Assembly (NCBI GenBank): GCA_023424215.1 | Contig: JAFAEC010000071.1 | Location: forward strand, 1-16,330 | Source: Pseudomonadota bacterium | Lineage (GTDB): Bacteria; Pseudomonadota; Alphaproteobacteria; Caulobacterales; Caulobacteraceae | DNA length: 16,330 nt | Direction: 5' to 3' | Shown: piece after piece, positions 9,101 to 13,321 of the stretch | Layout: every line of letters begins with the position of its first letter | How positions within the stretch are numbered: position 1 is the first letter of the stretch | Program-made: the position numbers and the translations under genes | The notes under the pieces: model-generated | Told to the model about the DNA's origin: nothing | What the model saw: the letters and a program-made list of their open reading frames with translations, nothing else | Database searches by the model: none

Positions 9101-9561
9101 ACCGCGGCTGGTCGCCGGCCATCAATGTCGGCGCGGCCGTGCTGATTCCCGAGGATTACGTCCCCGACCTCAACGTCCGCCTGAGCCTGTACCGCCGTCT
9201 GTCCGACGCCGAGAATTCCGAGAGCCGCGAGGCCCTGGCGGCCGAGCTGATCGACCGCTTCGGCCCGCTGCCGGACGAGGCGAAACAGCTGCTGCGCATC
9301 GTCGGCATCAAGGCCAACTGCAAGACGGCGTGCATCGAGCGCATCGACGTCGGACCGAAGGGAGCGGTGCTGACCCTGCGCGGCGCCGCCTTCCCCAATC
9401 CCGCCGGCCTTGTCGGCCTGATCCAGAAGAACCAGGCCTACTGGAAGATCCGCCCGGACCAGAAGATCGTGGTCAAGGGCGACTGGGACACGCCGGAGGA
9501 CCGTCTGAAGGTGGCCGAGCGCATCACCGCCGACCTGGCGCGGGTGGCGGGAGCGGGTTGA
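6109..9561 (+). CDS. mfd: Transcription-repair coupling factor Mfd
   Basis: Mfd is a DNA translocase that pushes or removes RNA polymerase stalled at a lesion and recruits UvrA to start nucleotide excision repair. The protein has 1150 residues, against 1148 in E. coli, and all parts appear present. The N-terminal UvrB-like module includes ERGEFAVRGGVIDVFPPG at 158-175. The RNA-polymerase-interacting domain begins near GDLVVHLDHGIGRYEG at 483-498. Lobe 1 of the motor has Walker A GDVGFGKT at 630-637 and DEEQH at 731-735, with TATPIPRTL after it. Lobe 2 ends with the TRG-type motif FGLAQLYQIRGRVGRS at 893-908, and the C-terminal autoinhibitory domain runs to the end. The frame stays open upstream to 5752, but ATG 6109 is preferred: it forms TGATG with the sdhE stop, has GAAGGGG at 6094-6100, and gives the usual family length. 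Confidence 0.98.
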   Translation: MDGATPRRADRTLGGAPEGLDALTVAERLKADGGVGLFVARDFARMGEFTQAFRFFAGDIEVVEFPAWDCLPYDRLSPTSSVSAQRMAALTALAQRETGDSRPLLVVTTVSAAMQRTPPRDATCGAGFETTVGLDLDTAALERYFAANGYVRASTVSERGEFAVRGGVIDVFPPGFEEPVRLDMFGSELESIRTFDPDTQRSTGQMTSVSLAPVSEALLDPDSISRFRTGYLNLFGAPGEDPMYAAVSEGARRQGMEHWLPLLYERLETLFDYLPEDGRIFLDNQVEAARAERWSLTEDAWEARREAAKGKGGTAYRALPPDRLYLPEADWNSALAGRDVRRFSPFQAEGEDAGGRLGRSFAAERAQDSVNLFEAVARHAEAIKAAGKRVLFASWTEGSSDRLASMLADHGLEHVVAVRDWADVQAAPDGLFLRGVLPVEHGFETDAVAVISETDILGDRLARPRKKRRASNFLAEASALTTGDLVVHLDHGIGRYEGLKTLEIQEAPHDCLELIYAGESKLYLPVENIDLLTRYGTDADGVQLDRLGGAGWQARKAKAKERLRAMAEGLIALAAKRALRRTDAVEPPHGLFDEFCARFPYEETEDQLNAIADVLEDLGKGTPMDRLICGDVGFGKTEVALRAAFVVAMSGQQVAVVCPTTLLARQHFKTFSERFAGWPIKVRHLSRMVTAKEASETRAGLKDGSFEIVVGTHAVLSEQVGFKDLGLVIVDEEQHFGVKHKEKLKTLRADVHLLTLTATPIPRTLQMALSGIREMSIIATPPVDRLAVRTYVTPWDPVLVREALLREKYRGGQAYYVAPRLKDLPDIERFLREQVPEVKFVVGHGQMTPTQLEDVMSAFYDGQYDVLVSTTIVESGLDIPTANTLIVHRADMFGLAQLYQIRGRVGRSKARAFAYLTTPNEKPMSLSAERRLQVLQSLDNLGAGFQLASHDLDQRGGGNLLGDEQSGHIREVGVELYQQMLEDAVASLKAEGEGEEVDRGWSPAINVGAAVLIPEDYVPDLNVRLSLYRRLSDAENSESREALAAELIDRFGPLPDEAKQLLRIVGIKANCKTACIERIDVGPKGAVLTLRGAAFPNPAGLVGLIQKNQAYWKIRPDQKIVVKGDWDTPEDRLKVAERITADLARVAGAG

Positions 9562-9562
9562 C

Positions 9563-10048
9563 GTGGAGATCCGGGACGCGACGGCGGCGGACTGGCCGGC
9601 GATCTGGCCGATCGTGCAGGCCGTATGCCGCGCCGGCGAGACCTACACCTACCCGCGCGACCTGGACGAGGCTTTCGCCCGGGCCCTGTGGATGATGGAG
9701 CCGCCGGGCGTGACGCTGGTCGCCGTCGAGGACGATCACGTGCTGGGCACGGCGAAGACGGGTCCGAACCAGATGGGGCCGGGGAGCCACGTGGCGACGG
9801 CCAGCTTCATGGTCGCGGAGGGCGCCCGCGGGCGCGGCGTTGGACGGGCGCTGGGCGAAGCCGTCCTCGATCGCGCGCGAACCGCAGGCTACCGGGCCAT
9901 GCAGTTCAACGCCGTGGTCGCGACCAACCACGCCGCTCTCCGGCTGTGGCAGGCCCTGGGCTTCGAGATCGTCGGCGCCGTTCCGGAGGCCTTCGATCAT
10001 CCCGCGGCAGGTCCTGTCGACCTGCACATCATGCACTGTCGGCTCTGA
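9563..10048 (+). CDS. GNAT-family N-acetyltransferase
   Basis: The protein has 161 residues and a GCN5-related acetyltransferase fold, which transfers an acetyl group from acetyl-CoA to an amine. The pyrophosphate-binding motif A is visible as ASFMVAEGARGRGVGRALGE at about 80-99, with the core R89-G90-R91-G92-V93-G94. Motif B follows: VVATNHAALRLWQALGFEIVG over about 118-138 is the Asn-Ala-Leu-x-Leu-Tyr/Trp-x-x-x-Gly-Phe pattern, ending in AVPEAFDHP at 139-147. The substrate cannot be read from the sequence; free amino acids, antibiotics or protein N-termini are all possible. The GTG start comes one base after the mfd stop, with a purine-rich GGGAGCGGG in the mfd end serving as ribosome binding site. 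It is therefore very probably the third gene of the sdhE-mfd operon. A 64-base gap separates it from the convergent popA-like gene. Confidence 0.93.
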   Translation: MEIRDATAADWPAIWPIVQAVCRAGETYTYPRDLDEAFARALWMMEPPGVTLVAVEDDHVLGTAKTGPNQMGPGSHVATASFMVAEGARGRGVGRALGEAVLDRARTAGYRAMQFNAVVATNHAALRLWQALGFEIVGAVPEAFDHPAAGPVDLHIMHCRL

Positions 10049-10112
10049 CGGCATCCGGGCGCGGTCCGGACCTCGGTCAGGCGGCGGCCGGGGCGGGCCC
10101 GGGAATCGTCGT

Positions 10113-11423
10113 TCAGCGGCGGCCGATGTCGGCGCGGGCGCGTTCGAGGGCGGCCGCCGGCGACTCTTCAGGCCCGATCTCGCTGACCCCGACCTCGAAC
10201 TCCACCACGAACGGCGGGTGCTCGGGCCCGGCGTCGAAGGCGGTGCAGCCGATCACCGCGGCGATCCTGTCGGCGGCGATGCGGGCGGCGGGGCCGCGGG
10301 TGGCGGGCAGGGCGAGGGCGAAGACATCCGGGGCCAGCCGCGCCGCCGTGTCCTCGGTGCGGATCAGGCGGGACACCATGGCGCCGACCTGGGGCAGGGC
10401 CCGGTCCAGCCAGCCGCCCGCCCGGGCCGCGGCGATCGCCTCGGTGGCGGCCACGCGCAGCACCGCCACGGACAACGGGCGGCGCCGGAGGCGCGCGCCC
10501 TCGACCACGCGGGCCAGATGGGCGGCGAACAGCTGGGGCGTGAACAGGCCGGTCGCCGGATCGGTCAGGCCGGAGGCGCGGGCGCCCTCAAGGGTGCGGC
10601 GGATGGCGACATGCCGGCGGTGGGCGCGGCCGAGGGCGACGATGCGCTCGGCGGTTTCCTCCTCGGGCGTGTCGGCGGCGGCCACGTCGGCGAAGCCGCG
10701 GCTGTACAGTTCGGCCAGGTTGATCTCGGCCGAACCGCGCAGATAGAGCACCGCCGGCACGTGATAGAGGCGGGTGTTTCGCTTCATGCCGGAGGCGATC
10801 GAGAGGGCCGGGGCGTGATCCTCGGCGCCCCACAGCACGGCGGCGTCGAATGGCCGCTCGTGCAGGTAGTCGAAGGCGGTGTAGGGCGTCGGCGCCGCCA
10901 CGACCTCGCAATCGCGGGCCGCGAGGGCGTTGGACAGGGCCAGGAACCGGCGCTCCGGCTTTCCGGCGGCGAGCACCCGCAGCGGCGAGGGATCGGGGTC
11001 CGCGACCGGCAGCGGCTCGCCTTGGGCCGCGAAGGTGGCTTCCCGCAGGCTGACCTCCTCCTCGGCGATCGCGGCCCGCACCAGATGTTCGAGCCGGAGG
11101 GCGGCCTGGGCCGCGTGCGGCGGCGCCGACATCGCGATCTCGACCAGGCCGGCCTCCCAGTCGGCCGCTTCCGATCCGATCGCCAGCATCGGCAGGCGGC
11201 GGGGCGTCACCGTCTGGCGCATCGCCTCCACCCCGGCCTGCGCGTCGGACAGGCGGCTGTCGAGGATGACCGCCTCGAGCGGCCAGTCGATCAGGACCTG
11301 CACGGCGCCCGCAACGGACCGCGCCGTCACGGTCCGCCAGCCGAGCGCGTCGAGCCCCTGACACAGGGGCCCGATCACGCCATCGTCAGGCGCGACGACC
11401 AGAATACGCGGATCGGAAGCCAA
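10113..11423 (-). CDS. popA: PopA-like c-di-GMP effector: two receiver-type domains plus degenerate GGDEF
   Basis: Caulobacter PopA binds c-di-GMP, goes to the old pole at G1-S and brings RcdA to ClpXP so that CtrA is degraded. This 436-residue protein has the same plan. Receiver 1 spans about 6-118, with the putative phospho-acceptor D55 in AVILDSRLSD. Receiver 2 spans about 148-268, with Trp198 near the expected acceptor position (AAVLWGAED), so it is probably not phosphorylated. A GGDEF fold spans about 280-436. The active-site loop reads APDVF at 364-368 instead of GGDEF, so cyclase activity is unlikely, but the inhibitory site RxxD is present as RTED at 355-358 with the canonical five-residue spacing. 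From memory, the I-site arginine of C. crescentus PopA is R357, nearly the same position. The frame is open to 11543, but a TTG at 11421-11423 preceded by GGAG gives a start directly before the first receiver. Orthology to popA is inferred from architecture. Confidence 0.82.
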   Translation of the reverse strand: MASDPRILVVAPDDGVIGPLCQGLDALGWRTVTARSVAGAVQVLIDWPLEAVILDSRLSDAQAGVEAMRQTVTPRRLPMLAIGSEAADWEAGLVEIAMSAPPHAAQAALRLEHLVRAAIAEEEVSLREATFAAQGEPLPVADPDPSPLRVLAAGKPERRFLALSNALAARDCEVVAAPTPYTAFDYLHERPFDAAVLWGAEDHAPALSIASGMKRNTRLYHVPAVLYLRGSAEINLAELYSRGFADVAAADTPEEETAERIVALGRAHRRHVAIRRTLEGARASGLTDPATGLFTPQLFAAHLARVVEGARLRRRPLSVAVLRVAATEAIAAARAGGWLDRALPQVGAMVSRLIRTEDTAARLAPDVFALALPATRGPAARIAADRIAAVIGCTAFDAGPEHPPFVVEFEVGVSEIGPEESPAAALERARADIGRR

Positions 11424-11472
11424 GAGCGGAGTTCTCCGGACGCCCCCAGCCCCGGGGCGGTCTTCAGGCGCG

Positions 11473-11504
11473 GGACCATAGCGAGATGGGCCGCCGGGAG
11501 GCAA
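11473..11504 (-). promoter_or_regulatory. Candidate popA promoter
   Basis: Read on the minus strand, TTGCCT (11499-11504) is followed after 16 bases by GCTATGGTCC (11473-11482), a good match to alphaproteobacterial housekeeping promoters. The start of transcription would fall near 11466, giving a leader of roughly 40 bases before the TTG codon at 11423. The site lies inside the longer reading frame that begins at 11543, so it also argues against that longer start. The leader contains a perfect 10-base palindrome, GCCCCGGGGC, at 11449-11458, of unknown meaning. Confidence 0.4.
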
Positions 11505-11604
11505 CGGCTCACGCAGGTTTGTGCCGTCCTCCCGGTCCCGCATGGTTTCCTCCCGGAAGAATTCGGTTAAGGAAGGCGCCTGTCGGGGACGGTTGGGGAA
11601 CCGG

Positions 11605-12564
11605 GTGAAAGCAACTTCCGAACGGGGCGCCGGGACGCACAGGCCGGCGCGGGGTCACTGGGGCCGCCTGGCCGCCAAGGCCTTCGCGCGGAGCTGGGGC
11701 CGCGACGTCATGCTCTACACGGGCGGGGTGTCCTTCTTCGCCCTGCTGGCGGTCTTTCCGGCCATCGCGATCCTGATCGGCTTCTACAAGGCCGTGCTCA
11801 GCATCGGTCAGGTGAGCGAGCAGGCCGCGGCCCTCGCCGACGTCATGCCCTACGCCGCCCGGGCCATCTTCCTGCAGGAGATCGAGCGCCTGGCCAACGC
11901 CTCGGCCAGCACGGTCTCGACGCAGAGCTTCCTCGCCCTCGTCATCGGCGGCTACGCCGCGCACCGGGGCTTCAAGGCGTTGCTCGCCGGCCTGAACCTG
12001 ATTCACGACGAGACCGAGCCGCACGGCTTCTTCAAATTCAACCTGCTGGCCTTCTTCGTCGCCCTGTTCGCCTTCGCCCTGTTCACCGTGGTGTCGGGGG
12101 CCGTGGTCACCTCCCGCCTGCTCGAACACACCGGGCCGGGTGACGGCGGCGGCCTGCCGGCGAACGGACTGTGGCCGGCGCTCGGCCTCGCCGTCGGCCT
12201 GACCCTGCTCTACCGCTACGCCATGTCCCACCGGACTCCGGTGGCGTGGGCGCCGTCGATCACCGGCGGCGTGATCGCCACCGTGTTCTCGACCATCTCG
12301 TCGTGGCTGTGCGCCATCTACGTGGAGCAGATCGCCCCGCTGGGCGCGACCTATGGCTCGGTCGGCGCCGTGGTGGTGCTGCTGATCTGGCTGTCCTGGA
12401 ACGTCAACGCCATCTTCTACGGCGGCGCCTTCGCCACCGAGATGGAGATCGCCGCCCGCTCGAAGAACGCGCCGGAGCTGCCCGAGACGTCCGGGACGAC
12501 CGAGGAGCCGTTCTCTGACCGCGTGGTCAGCCTGTCGGCCCGGCGGGCGTCTCGACCACGATAG
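11605..12564 (+). CDS. YihY/BrkB-family inner-membrane protein
   Basis: The protein has 319 residues and is a polytopic membrane protein of the YihY/virulence factor BrkB family. The family was once labelled ribonuclease BN, but that activity belongs to a different gene; its real role is not established. About six hydrophobic segments are visible: residues 40-63 (GGVSFFALLAVFPAIAILI region), 106-126, 146-170, 188-206, 218-240 and 252-276. Family hallmarks are YTGGVSFFALLAVFP at 38-52 and LGATYGSVGAVVVLLIWLSW at 246-265, followed by the FATEMEIAAR block at 276-285. Longer starts at 11521 or 11542 would run through the popA upstream region, so I chose GTG at 11605, which has GGGGA at 11595-11599 and begins VKATSERG. 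A weak TTGTGC/GCATGG pair near 11519-11545 could be its promoter. The last 38 bases overlap the convergent tusA-like gene. Confidence 0.9.
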   Translation: MKATSERGAGTHRPARGHWGRLAAKAFARSWGRDVMLYTGGVSFFALLAVFPAIAILIGFYKAVLSIGQVSEQAAALADVMPYAARAIFLQEIERLANASASTVSTQSFLALVIGGYAAHRGFKALLAGLNLIHDETEPHGFFKFNLLAFFVALFAFALFTVVSGAVVTSRLLEHTGPGDGGGLPANGLWPALGLAVGLTLLYRYAMSHRTPVAWAPSITGGVIATVFSTISSWLCAIYVEQIAPLGATYGSVGAVVVLLIWLSWNVNAIFYGGAFATEMEIAARSKNAPELPETSGTTEEPFSDRVVSLSARRASRPR

Positions 12565-12757
12565 CCAGCACGCCCTCGCTCTCCTCGACCGACACGACGC
12601 GGCCGCCGACGTCCGCCATCAGGAAGGGCACGTCGATGCGCGCCATGGGATCTGTGGCGAGCAGGGTGACGCGCGTGCCGGCCGGGGTTTCGCGAAGCGC
12701 CTTCTGGAGCCGCAGGCTGGGCGTCGGGCAGCGATGGCCGCGGGCGTCGACGATCAT
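12527..12757 (-). CDS. tusA: TusA-family sulfur carrier protein
   Basis: This small cytoplasmic protein has 76 residues, matching the 75-81 typical of TusA-like proteins, which accept persulfide sulfur from cysteine desulfurases and pass it on for tRNA thiolation, molybdenum cofactor or other sulfur transfer. The N-terminal signature is VDARGHRCPTPSLRLQKAL at 3-21, with the sulfur-carrying Cys10 inside the CPxP motif (C10-P11-T12-P13). The family's beta strand VTLLATDPMARIDVPFL follows at about 30-46. The helix normally carrying the hydrophobic face is intact. Several SirA/TusA/YedF-like paralogues share these features, so assignment to TusA proper is not certain, and no other Tus gene is present here. 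The ATG overlaps the pncC stop as ATGA (12754-12757), which implies coupled translation. The 3' end lies antisense over the end of the YihY-family gene. Confidence 0.9.
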   Translation of the reverse strand: MIVDARGHRCPTPSLRLQKALRETPAGTRVTLLATDPMARIDVPFLMADVGGRVVSVEESEGVLAIVVETPAGPTG

Positions 12758-13245
12758 GCGCCGATCCGGTCGAGCAGCAGGCCGAGCGCGGTGCGCACGC
12801 TCTCCAGCCGGACCGGATCGCGACCGATGTCGCCGAAGCGGCGGGTCACGTGCACCACGCCCGTCGGCCCGGCGGCCGCGAAATGCACGAGACCGACCGG
12901 CTTGCTCTCCGACCCGCCGCCCGGACCGGCGACCCCGGTGACGGCCACCGAGACATCGGCCCGGGAGTTGCGCAGCGCGCCCTCGGCCATGGCCCGCGCG
13001 ACCGCCTCGGACACCGCGCCGTGGGTCGCGATAGCTTCGGCGGGCACGCCCAGCATCTGGGTCTTGGCGTCGTTGCTGTAGGTCACGAAGCCGCGGTCCA
13101 GAACCGTCGAGGATCCCGGCACGGCGGTGATGGCGCCCGTCACCAGACCGCCGGTGCAGCTCTCGGCGCAGGCGACGGTGAGGCCCCGGGCGAGGCCTTC
13201 CTCGATCACGCGTCGCGCCAGCGCCTGGATGTCGAAGGAGAACAT
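12754..13245 (-). CDS. pncC: Nicotinamide-nucleotide amidohydrolase (stand-alone CinA C-terminal domain)
   Basis: Proteins of this family hydrolyse nicotinamide mononucleotide to nicotinic acid mononucleotide and ammonia, recycling the NMN released by NAD-dependent DNA ligase. The protein has 163 residues, the usual size when the domain stands alone without the N-terminal MoCF-like half of full CinA. Hallmarks are VACAESCTGGLVTGAI at 24-39, with Ser29 the expected nucleophile, then VPGSSTVLDRGFVTYSNDAK at 42-61, GAVSE at 76-80 and VTGVAGPGGGSESKPVG at 102-118. The open frame extends upstream to 13497, across the divergent gene. ATG 13245 is chosen because AAAGGA lies just upstream and the protein then begins right before the conserved domain. 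It is the first gene of a pair with tusA and shares a 76-base divergent control region with the membrane/spermidine-synthase fusion gene. Confidence 0.95.
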   Translation of the reverse strand: MFSFDIQALARRVIEEGLARGLTVACAESCTGGLVTGAITAVPGSSTVLDRGFVTYSNDAKTQMLGVPAEAIATHGAVSEAVARAMAEGALRNSRADVSVAVTGVAGPGGGSESKPVGLVHFAAAGPTGVVHVTRRFGDIGRDPVRLESVRTALGLLLDRIGA

Positions 13246-13275
13246 GAGGTCCTTTCCGAACCGGCCGCGAGTCAC

Positions 13276-13284
13276 GCTAGGGTC
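13276..13284 (+). promoter_or_regulatory. Candidate -10 element for the membrane/spermidine-synthase fusion gene
   Basis: GCTAGGGTC at 13276-13284 has the same pattern as the GCTATGGTC upstream of popA. It lies 37 bases before the ATG at 13322, inside the 76-base divergent gap. The region 17 bases upstream (TTTCCG at 13253-13258) is only a poor -35 match. No separate promoter for pncC could be recognised on the other strand. Confidence 0.3.
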
Positions 13285-13321
13285 GCGCCACGCCGGGTCG
13301 GCGGCATCATACGGGGCGGGC

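Noticed and set aside
10049..10112. Possible terminator between the GNAT and popA-like genes
   Set aside because: A 10-base palindrome (GGTCCGGACC, 10063-10072) and a 5-bp stem with 5-base loop (10088-10102) exist, but there is no T-tract and such matches are common in DNA this GC-rich.
9840..11570. 576-residue plus-strand open frame opposite the popA-like gene
   Set aside because: It overlaps the GNAT gene in another frame and is antisense to clear receiver and GGDEF-type domains; it shows no domain of its own.
11605..12564. Ribonuclease BN activity for the YihY-family protein
   Set aside because: It is an integral membrane protein with no nuclease motif; the old RNase BN name was a misassignment of the family.
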